Source of the DNA: an uncultured Castellaniella sp.
GTDB lineage: Bacteria; Pseudomonadota; Gammaproteobacteria; Burkholderiales; Burkholderiaceae_B
DNA: 45,319 bases
NCBI RefSeq assembly: GCF_937988725.1
Contig: NZ_CALKHS010000006.1
Location: 1 to 45,319 of the forward strand
Direction of reading: 5' to 3'
The stretch's first letter is position 1; each line of letters starts with the position of its first letter. A model generated the notes under the pieces. That model was given only the letters and a program-made list of their open reading frames with translations, had not been told where the DNA came from and searched no databases. Of this stretch, positions 36,119 through 44,637 are shown one piece after another. A program made the translations under genes and the position numbers.

Positions 36119-37111
36119 TCATTTGTACGCCAGGCTTGCCCACGGCGTACTGTCTTTCCAACCGGCAACTAGCCCCATGTCGCTGACCGACAACAGGCCA
36201 TCCGGAAACTGCGGAAATCCGTTCTCCAGAAGTTCCGCCAGACGCTGTCCCCAGGTCGAATTCGGGCAGATTACGCTCAGCAGCTGCCGCATTAGGCACA
36301 GGTAGAAAAACGGGCGAGCATCGCTCAGATCTGCCGGCCAGCCTGCCGGTATTGGAGATCGTTCGACAACGTTGATGTTCCACAACCGACTGTGGTGTGC
36401 AGAGACATTGCGGATGAAGTTCAAGCTGCGCAACCACTGTGCAAATGCAATGCCGTCCGGTGCTCCGTATATCTTGGCTATCTGATCCTGATCTGCACGC
36501 TTCATGCCAGCAAACAGTTTGGAAAGAAGCCCAAAGTCCCAGATCTCCACAGCGACCCAGATAGGCAACTGGCCGTAATGCTGCATGTGATGTGAGATAA
36601 ATGGCTCCTTGCGAGCGCGGTGGAGCAAACCCTGGTATTTCGTCAGCCAGATCTGATGTTTTGTCTTGCCCTTGTCCGGCCCGTAAGCAATGACCTTTTT
36701 CGTAAAATTTCCATGCAAGCAGGCTGGGTTTTCGTGTGCGGCGGGGTCACGCTGCCCAAGCAGGTACGCGATATCTACACGCACCGCCATTTCTATACGT
36801 TCCAGTGCGTCCATTGCCAATAAACGCAGCTTTTTGTCGAAAACATACAACTGGACCACATGCTCGAAGCGACTGCCAGGCATGAAAGTGTCCCGTCGGA
36901 TCGGCGTACTCTGCGCCTGCGATGCCGCCACATCAATTTCCCGTAGCGGATACCAATATCCGCTCAAACGGTAGTAGCCCAGCCGCTCCAGGTAATCCAG
37001 AGCAGCAGCTGGAGCATCCACTTGCAAGCCGCGAGCTTCCAGTTGACGTAGCTGATCCTCGAACGACAGCCAGGGCTTGAGCGGTTTCAACTTATGAGTC
37101 TCCCATTTCAT
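36119..37111 (-). CDS. Abi_2-type (AbiD/AbiF-like) HEPN protein
   Basis: Abortive-infection protein family. The product is 330 residues from the ATG at 37111; the frame is open to 37240 but that part overlaps the preceding gene. Family marks: LSFEDQLRQLEARGLQVD, YLERLGYYRLSGYWYPLRE, DKKLRLLAMDALERIEMAVR and VAVEIWDFGLLSKLFAGM. The HEPN-type R-x4-H is present in FIRNVSAHHSRLWN, expected to be an RNase active site. It follows a ParS-type antitoxin-domain gene by 31 bases on the same strand. Confidence 0.88.
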   Translation of the reverse strand: MKWETHKLKPLKPWLSFEDQLRQLEARGLQVDAPAAALDYLERLGYYRLSGYWYPLREIDVAASQAQSTPIRRDTFMPGSRFEHVVQLYVFDKKLRLLAMDALERIEMAVRVDIAYLLGQRDPAAHENPACLHGNFTKKVIAYGPDKGKTKHQIWLTKYQGLLHRARKEPFISHHMQHYGQLPIWVAVEIWDFGLLSKLFAGMKRADQDQIAKIYGAPDGIAFAQWLRSLNFIRNVSAHHSRLWNINVVERSPIPAGWPADLSDARPFFYLCLMRQLLSVICPNSTWGQRLAELLENGFPQFPDGLLSVSDMGLVAGWKDSTPWASLAYK

Positions 37112-37142
37112 TTTCGGCGGCACACATACCCAGCCCCAGCGC

Positions 37143-37385
37143 CTACCGGTAGGCAGCGCTTTGCATGGCGCGAAGAACAGCCAATACATCCTGAAAACCT
37201 TCAGGGCTATCCAGCAGGGTATCCGGCAGTCCGTGCCCAAGAGCCGGGTTGGGAGAGTTCAGCCATTGCAGCAGCCAAGCATCCGGATCAAACCCCTCCA
37301 GGGAGCCAGACTCACCCACAATCCGAACCAATTCAGTACGGAGCGCCTCAAGTTGCGAGTCGTGAGGAGGGCGAAAATTTAGCAT
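37143..37385 (-). CDS. ParS/MbcA/Xre-type antitoxin-domain protein
   Basis: Small protein of 80 residues from the ATG at 37385; an upstream start at 37448 would give 101. The C-terminal half is the toxin-binding domain of the MbcA/ParS/Xre antitoxin family: WLLQWLNSPNPALGHGLPDT and LLDSPEGFQDVLAVLRAM, with the usual W-L-x5-ALG-x3-P-x2-LL-x(n)-G pattern. No helix-turn-helix is visible N-terminal to it. The usual RES-domain toxin is absent; an Abi_2 gene follows instead. A palindrome covers the start codon. Confidence 0.75.
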   Translation of the reverse strand: MLNFRPPHDSQLEALRTELVRIVGESGSLEGFDPDAWLLQWLNSPNPALGHGLPDTLLDSPEGFQDVLAVLRAMQSAAYR

Positions 37386-37396
37386 GCTAAATTTTC
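37373..37396 (-). promoter_or_regulatory. Perfect 24-base palindrome over a start codon
   Basis: GAAAATTTAGCA and its exact complement TGCTAAATTTTC form a perfect palindrome. It contains the ATG (37385-37383) of the ParS-type gene at its centre. It may be an operator for autorepression. As RNA it would fold a ten-base stem that shows AUG in its loop. A related A/T stretch (AAAAAATTT) lies just upstream. Confidence 0.65.
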
Positions 37397-37476
37397 CCGC
37401 AAAAAATTTCCGCTTGACCAGACCCTCTGCATGCACGCCACATGACACTCGCGAAGAGTCCCCCAGGTGCTATCCA

Positions 37477-38664
37477 TCATGGCGCCGGCACCAGTTTCGC
37501 AGCATTAGGATCGTAGATGTAGCCAGTAATGCTGCCATCCTTGATACGCGCAACAGCCTCATCAATGACAAACAACGGTACCAGAAACCACTCCTCGGGC
37601 TGCACAGGATGACCAAAGCGGTCATTAATAGTGATGTTCAGCCGTGCGGGCGCAAACAACCGGTGCAACAAGCGCTCCAGCCGCGTGCGATTGATCCCGG
37701 CCAGCTTGTAGGTCGCCACCACATCAACCCGCGCCAACAGGTAGGTGGAATCGTGCTCGGCATTGGCGATACGCGTCTCCACCCGGCCACCAGTGACACC
37801 AATCTTGTGGATCAAGTCTCGATTCTGTGCAACATAAGGATGATCGGACAGGGAGCGCAGGACATAGATCGTGCCGCTTTCGACATCATCAGCATCGAGC
37901 TCGCCCCCGAAAGAAAGTTGCCCGCTCTCGGGCGAAACCAACCGCCGCGCAGCGGGGTCGTCATAGAACGCACGCTGGAGCGAACGCAGCAGCAGATTGC
38001 TTTCGGTACCGTTCGAGAAAATGAGGCGCAGACGACGATCCACCTCCCCTGCGGTCGTTTTCAGCGGCTCGCCCTCGTCGGCGACATAGAGCATGACGCC
38101 ATCCAGTACAAAAAAGTCCCCTGCTTCGACTGCCCGGTTTCCCGCTTCTATGGGCTGAGCTTGGCGTAAGCCGGTCCTGACTTCCGTTTGCACGCGTTCA
38201 AACAGGGGCTTGAACGCCTCGAAATCCTCACAAGGCTTACGATCTGCGATTTCCTCGGCCGCACGCTTTTCAGCGCTAGTGCGAACGTGACGCAGGACCG
38301 TAATATCGCCCGTGCCGGCGACATCTCCCAGTTCGGCAGCCAGTTCGTCGACGCCGATCGCTGAGTCCTCTGGAGCAGCACCGGCGGGGGCACCTGTCAA
38401 CAAGCCCTGATGGTCCAGCGGTTCAAGCAAAGCACGGCAGTCCGGGAGCGCGCGCAGGCGGTCCAACCGCACCGCATACAGGCGCTCGAATATGTCGCGG
38501 TCTTCGCCATGCCGCGGCGCATGCCCGTGCTGCTCGGTAAAACGTTGGATTTCCTCGAAACCGGCGATGACGCGCTCCTCACTGGCTGGGCGTCCTTTTT
38601 TCTTCTCAGGTGGTGCGAACTCGCCCAGTTCTGCAGCCAGATCGTCCAGATCCGCTTTACGCAT
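37477..38664 (-). CDS. GIY-YIG nuclease (T5orf172/MUG113-like)
   Basis: Product of 395 residues. The C-terminal domain, about 264-350, is a GIY-YIG-type nuclease of the T5orf172 group: SGTIYVLRS, then IHKIGVTGGRVETRIANAE, then RTRLERLLHRLFAPARLNI with a catalytic Glu near 330. The N-terminal 260 residues are charged and largely helical; I recognise no domain. It overlaps the helicase gene by eight bases, so it is coupled to it. In context it is the likely nuclease of a restriction-type system. Confidence 0.85.
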   Translation of the reverse strand: MRKADLDDLAAELGEFAPPEKKKGRPASEERVIAGFEEIQRFTEQHGHAPRHGEDRDIFERLYAVRLDRLRALPDCRALLEPLDHQGLLTGAPAGAAPEDSAIGVDELAAELGDVAGTGDITVLRHVRTSAEKRAAEEIADRKPCEDFEAFKPLFERVQTEVRTGLRQAQPIEAGNRAVEAGDFFVLDGVMLYVADEGEPLKTTAGEVDRRLRLIFSNGTESNLLLRSLQRAFYDDPAARRLVSPESGQLSFGGELDADDVESGTIYVLRSLSDHPYVAQNRDLIHKIGVTGGRVETRIANAEHDSTYLLARVDVVATYKLAGINRTRLERLLHRLFAPARLNITINDRFGHPVQPEEWFLVPLFVIDEAVARIKDGSITGYIYDPNAAKLVPAP

Positions 38665-40714
38665 AGCGCCCCTCAGCCCGAAAGCGCATGAAGGCAGCTG
38701 CGCCTTCGGCCAGGTGTTTTTCCCAGGCGTCCTGCGCCGTCACGGATGGTGCCCGCCCACGCTCGCGCTTGAACTCGACCGCACGCTTGGCAATGGCCAT
38801 GGCATCTTCAGGTGTGATCGACGTACGCTTGGCCGTGATGACCGCCGCCACCTGCTTCAAGCTGTCCTCGCTCATGGTCTTGGCCAGGATCGCGTAGGCC
38901 TCCCCAAAAGGGTTGATACGGTCGATCAGGTCGATATCCAATTCACGTACGTCCATTGCAAAACGACGCACGCCGTCAATCAGACCTGTGTTGAGTGAAC
39001 CTTCGCTCTCTCCCTCAGTGACCAGCCGCTTGGCCTGCTGCGTCAGATTGAGCGCCGCAATAGCATGCTGACGGACAGCCTCTTGGTCTTCAGCGTCCAG
39101 ATCAGGGTACTTGTCCTTGATGATCTTGCCCATGCGGACCTGCGTCAGCTCTTCGGGCACCAGTTCTTCGTCGAACAGGCCGCGCTCCAGGGTCGGCTTG
39201 TCCTGCACAAACGCCGCGATGACTTCGTTCAAGTCTTCTTGGCAAATACGCACCGCCTCTTTGCTTTTGGGCTCGGCGATGCCCTTGATTTCGACCTGGT
39301 AAGTCCCCGCCTGCTCATTGATGCCGAAATTGCAGCGATCCGTGTCATAGCCGCCCTCGCCATAGTCGAAGCCTGGTGTCGGGCCGCTGTCGGGGTTCTT
39401 GGGCTTGAATTCGAAACGTGGGGCCAGCACCTGCTCCATCAACAGGCTGGCTGCAATCGCCTTCAAGGTATCGTTGACGGCCTCTGTGACGGCCTCTTCA
39501 GTCGCATCAACGGCGGCGATCAAGTTGGTGAACCGTGCGCAAGTCTTGCCCGGCGCATCGCGGGTGGCCCGGCCGATGATCTGCACAATTTCGGTCAGAC
39601 TCGCACGGTAACCCACGGTCAGCGCATGTTCGCACCAAATCCAGTCGAAGCCTTCCTTGGCCATGCCCAAGGCGACGATGATGTCCACGTAGTCACGATC
39701 CGCGTTCATGGCAGGCGCACGCAGGCTCTCTTGCACCCTGGCCTGGTGGTCGGGATCGACCAAGTCGGCCACTCGCAGCACGCTGCCATCCGGGCGTTTG
39801 ACCAACTGAAAGCCGGTGGCAGCATCGACCCCTTGCCATTCGCCTAGCGCCCAGATGATGTTTTCTACCTCGCGGATCTTGTCCTTCGTGCTTTCGCGGG
39901 AATTGACGCTGGGGATATGAATGATGGTCTTCTCGGCAGGATCTAGGACGCTGAGAATGTCATCCACATACGGCCCGCTGTAGAAAAAATAGCCGATGTT
40001 GAGCTGCTTGAGGTATTTGTAGCCGTTGAGCTGCTCGTAGTAGGTATAGGTGACGGTATCGAACTTCGACTCGTCCGACGGCGCCAATACAGCCTCGGCG
40101 TCGCCCCGGAAGTAGGAGCCGGTCATGGCGACGATGTGCGTCTTGCCACGCTCCAGAAACTGCCCAAGATACAGGCCAAGCTTGTTGTCGGAGTTGGCCG
40201 ACACATGGTGGAACTCGTCGATTGCAATCAAGCGATCGTCGAATGCCTCGACACCGTAGGCCTCGACCGCGAAGCGGAAGGTCGCGTGGGTACAGACCAG
40301 CACCTTGTCATCACCTTCGAGGAACGCGCCCAGCGACTTCACCTTGCCGCCATTGTCGGTACCAGGGGCATTGCACAGATTCCACTTGGGCTCGACGTGC
40401 CAGTCGGCCCAGAAGCCGTACTCTGACAGCGGTTCGTCGTCGAAACTGGCCCCGATGGACCTTTCCGGCACCACAATGATGGCCTGCCTGACGCCCTGAT
40501 TTTCGAGCTTGTCCAACGCCACAAACATCAGCGCGCGGCTCTTGCCCGAGGCTGGCGGCGACTTGATGAGCAAATACTGCTCGCCCCGCTTCTCGTAGAC
40601 TCGCTCCTGCATAGGCCGCATCCCAAGCGCGTTGGCCTTGGTCGAGGCGCCATTGCGCGCATAGTTGACAGAGACAGACGGAACTGCGCGTTGCGTGATG
40701 GGGTTATCGGTCAT
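38657..40714 (-). CDS. DEAD/DEAH-box helicase (Res-like)
   Basis: Superfamily 2 helicase of 685 residues. Walker A is SPPASGKS at 52-59, motif II is DEFH at 166-169 followed by another His, motif III is MTGS, and motif VI is QIIGRATRDAP at 378-388. The type III Res-like N-terminus (GMRPMQERVYEKRGEQYLLI) precedes it. After about residue 430 comes an unrecognised C-terminal region rich in charged helices. It overlaps the short DUF1016 gene by 11 bases and the GIY-YIG gene by eight. DNA translocation or unwinding in a defence complex is inferred. Confidence 0.9.
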   Translation of the reverse strand: MTDNPITQRAVPSVSVNYARNGASTKANALGMRPMQERVYEKRGEQYLLIKSPPASGKSRALMFVALDKLENQGVRQAIIVVPERSIGASFDDEPLSEYGFWADWHVEPKWNLCNAPGTDNGGKVKSLGAFLEGDDKVLVCTHATFRFAVEAYGVEAFDDRLIAIDEFHHVSANSDNKLGLYLGQFLERGKTHIVAMTGSYFRGDAEAVLAPSDESKFDTVTYTYYEQLNGYKYLKQLNIGYFFYSGPYVDDILSVLDPAEKTIIHIPSVNSRESTKDKIREVENIIWALGEWQGVDAATGFQLVKRPDGSVLRVADLVDPDHQARVQESLRAPAMNADRDYVDIIVALGMAKEGFDWIWCEHALTVGYRASLTEIVQIIGRATRDAPGKTCARFTNLIAAVDATEEAVTEAVNDTLKAIAASLLMEQVLAPRFEFKPKNPDSGPTPGFDYGEGGYDTDRCNFGINEQAGTYQVEIKGIAEPKSKEAVRICQEDLNEVIAAFVQDKPTLERGLFDEELVPEELTQVRMGKIIKDKYPDLDAEDQEAVRQHAIAALNLTQQAKRLVTEGESEGSLNTGLIDGVRRFAMDVRELDIDLIDRINPFGEAYAILAKTMSEDSLKQVAAVITAKRTSITPEDAMAIAKRAVEFKRERGRAPSVTAQDAWEKHLAEGAAAFMRFRAEGRYA

Positions 40715-40958
40715 GACTCATCATCCGTATGGGCTGCACCTGCAACCGTTGTGCAGGGTCTTTCAACTGTGTCAGCAGTACCAAATTATGGCCCCAGGGC
40801 AATTGTCCAACCGCTTGTTGGACAATTTGCTCGTCCGGCCAAGCCGCCGCGAACGCCCGCATGTACATCAGGTTGGCGCGGGAAAAGCCCTTCACGTCCG
40901 CCAGCCAGCCCGCATGGCCTTCAGGCTGCGGCGTCAATTTGACGAGTTTATCGCTCAT
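40704..40958 (-). CDS. Truncated DUF1016/YhcG N-terminal domain protein
   Basis: An 84-residue product. GFSRANLMYMRAFAAAWPDE and VGQLPWGHNLVLLTQLKDPA match the DUF1016 N-terminal domain of YhcG-type proteins, which normally continue for another 200 or more residues into a PD-(D/E)xK nuclease. Here the chain ends 15 residues after LKDPAQRL. It overlaps the methyltransferase stop by ATGA and the helicase start by 11 bases. That coupling is hard to reconcile with simple debris, so it may be a functional small subunit. A gene remnant is the alternative. Confidence 0.7.
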   Translation of the reverse strand: MSDKLVKLTPQPEGHAGWLADVKGFSRANLMYMRAFAAAWPDEQIVQQAVGQLPWGHNLVLLTQLKDPAQRLQVQPIRMMSHDR

Positions 40959-43711
40959 GCATTGGCTCCCGCTTTGCGCTTCTTGCCCTTCGTGGCTGGG
41001 CCATTTGCAGCAGTCATCTTAGTGTAGAGACCGAACAACTTTTCCAGCCGCTCGGTGTCGTTCTTGAAGCGTCGACCAATGTAGATGCGCTCCAGCACTT
41101 CGTCGTTGCGGTCATGGGCGGCACGGAGGTCAGCAGGCATCTTCTCGGGATCGTAGAGATCGGCAATCGTGGCCGGGAAGTGATGCTCGCGTGCCAGCAG
41201 GATGTCCTCGGCGCAACGCGTGAGGTCGGCTTTGTTCTTCTCGGTTAACGGTGGAACTGGAAAAGTGTTGTAGACAACCGTATTCCCATATCGCGTCCCA
41301 TTTCCAAGCCGGCCAGCAATAGTGTCGGCCCATACGCGATGCAACGTAGACACTATGATTGCGAAGGCGTCGAGTCGAGCCCCATAAATTGTGAACGCAT
41401 TGTGATTGGACACATAGCCTGCCGCCCTCAAGTCCGCAGGGACGAACGGCAGGGTGTTACCAATCGTGTTCCCTATGTGGATGAAGTTTCGGTTCTCAAA
41501 TGTCGAGTAGCAGAATGCGTAGGGGCGGCGCGCAGCCTTCCTTGCATCCCGTCCGGCCCCTTCTCGATACACCCTACAACTATTAACAACCTCCTTCAGT
41601 GACTCCAAAGCAAGGGCAGCGTGAACATCAGACTCGTCTATCCAGACGCACCACCGATGCACTCCCGACAACATTTCCTGCGTCCCACCATAAGGACGGA
41701 TGAATCTCCGGGCAGCAGGTGTCTGTAAGACGATTCGCTCAACTTCCGCTCTTTCAAGAATGAGCCGCTTTCCATCAACTGCGTTGCTTCCCATCTTCAT
41801 TTGGGGCAACTCGCTAATCGGAACATCGACGGGAGAGCAATAGACATTTGGACCAGCGATCAAGTAAGGCGAGATGTTGTCGCAGACTTGAACTTTATCC
41901 TCGAAGAACAGGTGCCTTGCTCCGGTGACAGAAGACGACAGGCCAACGATGGTGCACCAAACGCCTGCATTGTTCGCCGCAGAGTTCGCCCACTTGAAGG
42001 GGCGATACGCGAACTGGATTGCGGCTTTCTGAAGAATGATCGGCCACAACAGAGCAACTTGTTCACCCTGACTGATCGAGCTCGTCGAGACCAATGCCAT
42101 GCCACACTTCGTCTTCTCGATAACGTCGAGTCCCTTGACAATGAATGACGTGACATAGTCGAGAAGCTGGAGATTACCAAGACCGACAGCAACCATGTCC
42201 TCGGACTGTGCTTTCGACTTCTTCTTAGCTCCCAAGTAAGGCGGGTTTCCGCAGATATACGTTTCGCCACCTTCGTTCTCAAAGTCGATCTCGGCTTGAT
42301 CGAGTGGAGTCTCGAACAGGTCATCCGCCTGCACCTTCACGTCGGTTCCCGTCGGCGGGCAAATATTCAACCAGTCCAGCCGCAGAGCGTTGCCGCAGGT
42401 GATCCAGTTCTCGTTGCGCAAGGGCAGGAACTCGGCCAGGGCCAACTTCTGCCCCCGATACAGCACGTCGCACTGATACTCGGCGATGACCAACGCCAGA
42501 CGCGCAATCTCTGCCGGAAAGTCACGCAGCTCGATCCCACGAAAATTGGTGAGCGGGATCTCCGACGCACGATCCACTTCACCCCGCCTCCGGTTGATCT
42601 CGGCCTCGACAGCACGCATTTCCTTGTACGCAATGACCAGAAAATTGCCTGAACCGCAGGCCGGATCGAAAACCCTGATCCTGACGATGCGCTTGCGCAG
42701 ATTGAGCAAGGTGCGCGGGTTGTCACCCGCCTCCTCCAACTTGGCGCGCAGATCGTCGAGAAACAGCGGGTTCAGCACCTTCAGGATGTTGGGAACGCTG
42801 GTGTAATGCATTCCCAGCTGACCGCGCTCTTCGTCCTCGGCAACAGCCTGGATCATCGAGCCGAAGATGTCGGGGTTGATCTTGGTCCAATCCAGCCCGC
42901 CAACATGCAGCAGGTAAGACCGAGCAATCTTGCTAAATTGCGGTACGTCCTCACTGCCAGAGAACAAGGCTCCGTTGACGTAGGGGAAGTCTTCGGCCCA
43001 TCGGGGGATCTTCGCTGTAGCCCGATCCTCGCGTTTGGTGTTCATGGCACAAAACAGCGTTGCGATGACTTCGTGCGTGTTGGACGAGTCCCTGGCGCTC
43101 ATCTGGGCGATGGTGTCGGTGAAACGCCCTTTGCCAATAAAGATGTCAGTGTCCTCGGCAAAGAAGCAGAAGATCAACCGCGCCATGAACTTGTTCATGT
43201 CATGACGACGCTCTGCAGTGCCCCATTCCGGGTTGTCTTTCAGCAATTCAACGTACAGACGGTTCAGGCGGCTGGTGGCCCGGATGTCAAAGGCGTTCTC
43301 GCTGATCTGACGGACGGTGCTGATACCTGCCAACGGCAGGAAGAAGCCAAAGTGATCCGGAAAGTCCTTGAAGGCGCAAGCCACGGTCTCGCCGCTGCTC
43401 AGCTCTTCGGCTTCAAAGTCCGTACCGTCGGTGGCCAGGATGAACTTGGCTTTCGCCTTGGTCGTCGCTGGACTGGCTTTGAGGGCAGTCAAGGTTTGCG
43501 TCACGCACCCCGTGTCGCAAGTCAGAATATGGATGTTGTTTGTCTGAAGCACGCCGCCCAGGTCGGACTTGTTCGATGCGCCAGCACGCAGGCGTTTGAT
43601 GGTCGTAGTCTTGTTACCGAAGGCCTCCAGGAAGGCATAGGGGAACTCAGCAGAGTCGAAAGGCTGCTCCGCCAGATCAGTGATGGCTTGTTCAATTTCT
43701 ACGGCGTTCAT
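40955..43711 (-). CDS. MmeI/YeeA-like class I DNA methyltransferase
   Basis: Large DNA modification enzyme of 918 residues. The N-terminal third lacks the PD-(D/E)xK nuclease of true MmeI. SAM motif I is FDPACGSGNFL (about 348-358) and the amino-methyltransferase motif IV is NPPY (489-492), pointing to N6-adenine methylation. A target recognition region follows (about 620-860, with RFIRPYGGTQEMLSGVHRWC). The MmeI-type C-terminal helices contain VYNTFPVPPLTEKNKADL and YDPEKMPADLRAAHDRND. It heads the four-gene coupled operon. By memory this resembles B. subtilis YeeA; I could not check it. Confidence 0.9.
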   Translation of the reverse strand: MNAVEIEQAITDLAEQPFDSAEFPYAFLEAFGNKTTTIKRLRAGASNKSDLGGVLQTNNIHILTCDTGCVTQTLTALKASPATTKAKAKFILATDGTDFEAEELSSGETVACAFKDFPDHFGFFLPLAGISTVRQISENAFDIRATSRLNRLYVELLKDNPEWGTAERRHDMNKFMARLIFCFFAEDTDIFIGKGRFTDTIAQMSARDSSNTHEVIATLFCAMNTKREDRATAKIPRWAEDFPYVNGALFSGSEDVPQFSKIARSYLLHVGGLDWTKINPDIFGSMIQAVAEDEERGQLGMHYTSVPNILKVLNPLFLDDLRAKLEEAGDNPRTLLNLRKRIVRIRVFDPACGSGNFLVIAYKEMRAVEAEINRRRGEVDRASEIPLTNFRGIELRDFPAEIARLALVIAEYQCDVLYRGQKLALAEFLPLRNENWITCGNALRLDWLNICPPTGTDVKVQADDLFETPLDQAEIDFENEGGETYICGNPPYLGAKKKSKAQSEDMVAVGLGNLQLLDYVTSFIVKGLDVIEKTKCGMALVSTSSISQGEQVALLWPIILQKAAIQFAYRPFKWANSAANNAGVWCTIVGLSSSVTGARHLFFEDKVQVCDNISPYLIAGPNVYCSPVDVPISELPQMKMGSNAVDGKRLILERAEVERIVLQTPAARRFIRPYGGTQEMLSGVHRWCVWIDESDVHAALALESLKEVVNSCRVYREGAGRDARKAARRPYAFCYSTFENRNFIHIGNTIGNTLPFVPADLRAAGYVSNHNAFTIYGARLDAFAIIVSTLHRVWADTIAGRLGNGTRYGNTVVYNTFPVPPLTEKNKADLTRCAEDILLAREHHFPATIADLYDPEKMPADLRAAHDRNDEVLERIYIGRRFKNDTERLEKLFGLYTKMTAANGPATKGKKRKAGANA

Positions 43712-43935
43712 GGGCGCACAGACACCCCGCCGCTATTGTTTTGTGTGGCAACCATTCTCTACCCTGTCATTTTTCCGCTTCTCATGGCCCGACGATAACG
43801 CAGCCACAGGTCGGTCAAGTTTACTACTGGGCCCGCAAAAGCCAGCCGATAGCCTATCGGACGGGCACCCCCCCCCATTGCTTGGCATCATTGACCGACC
43901 GCAACCAACTACTCACATCCCAACTACTATCTACA

Positions 43936-44226
43936 GGATATCGACATCGATATCCAACATAGAAATTGGAGCATCGAGATCTGGACAACAGTTTCCGGCA
44001 TCCGGCATATAAACCCTACATTGTGGGATATCGATATCAAGATCCCACACGAAACCTCATTTCGAAACCTAGTTGTTGATCACTTCGTTATTCGATACCC
44101 CACAATGTAGGATATAACCTCCCATATCCCACATAGAATGACGCAGCAAGCGCACGTCAATCGACCAATTCGCGTAAACACTCGAGAGCATCCGACATTG
44201 TGAGATATAGGCATCAATATCCCACA
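43936..44226. repeat. Array of four imperfect hairpins at about 90-base spacing
   Basis: Between the methyltransferase and the AbrB-type gene, about 670 bases have no gene. They carry four related inverted repeats: GGATATCGA/TCGATATCC (43936-43955), TGTGGGAT/ATCCCACA (44022-44049), TGTAGGATAT/ATATCCCACA (44106-44133) and TGTGAGATAT/ATATCCCACA (44199-44226). Centres are near 43945, 44035, 44119 and 44212, so spacings are 90, 84 and 93. Flanks often read ACATTG or ACATAGAA. The intervening sequence differs. It is not a CRISPR array and I know no family for it. Confidence 0.65.
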
Positions 44227-44291
44227 TCGTCAGCAGAAAGATGAGTTCACCGGCCATGCTCACCGCAACCGACGTTAATATCGACAACAAA

Positions 44292-44321
44292 AAGTGCAAG
44301 GGCGGTAGTTTTGATGCACTT
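44292..44321 (+). repeat. Hairpin repeat, copy 1
   Basis: A 26-base segment (44294-44319) shared with 44710-44735 at one mismatch: GTGCAAGG, then G or A, then CGGTAG, TTTTGA and TGCAC. Its ends form the stem AAGTGCA / TGCACTT. It lies 65 bases before the AbrB-type gene. Confidence 0.7.
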
Positions 44322-44385
44322 ATTGACATCAAACCATCGGCTTGCCATGCTGGTTACTCCGTTTAACCATGTTGAACAAATAGCC

Positions 44386-44637
44386 ATGGAAATCACACTG
44401 CGTAAGTACGGCAATAGCACGGTTGTCGTACTACCCCCTGCACTACTCAAAGAGCTTGATATCGCCGCTGGCCAGCCCATGACCTTGGACACCACAACCG
44501 ATGGCAAGATCGTCTTATCCAAGAAAACCAAATACACACTGGAAGACTTAGTTGCTCAATGCGATATGCGTGCACCCAAGGCTTCTGATATCGAGATCTG
44601 GGACGCTGCCAAGGCGATTGGCACTGAGCTGTGGTGA
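44386..44637 (+). CDS. AbrB/MazE/SpoVT-family antitoxin
   Basis: Swapped-hairpin DNA-binding protein, the antitoxin half of MazEF-type modules. The product is 83 residues from the ATG at 44386. The AbrB domain is at 1-45 (MEITLRKYGNSTVVVLPPAL, LKELDIAAGQPMTLDTTTDG); the C-terminal tail (LEDLVAQCDMRAPKASDIEI) would bind a toxin. A following frame starts by a GTGA overlap as in MazEF operons, but it does not encode a recognisable MazF/PemK toxin. The gene is bracketed by two copies of a hairpin repeat. Confidence 0.87.
   Translation: MEITLRKYGNSTVVVLPPALLKELDIAAGQPMTLDTTTDGKIVLSKKTKYTLEDLVAQCDMRAPKASDIEIWDAAKAIGTELW

Noticed and set aside
43936..44226. CRISPR array
   Set aside because: Only four copies, arms differ between copies, spacing is uneven and no cas genes are nearby.
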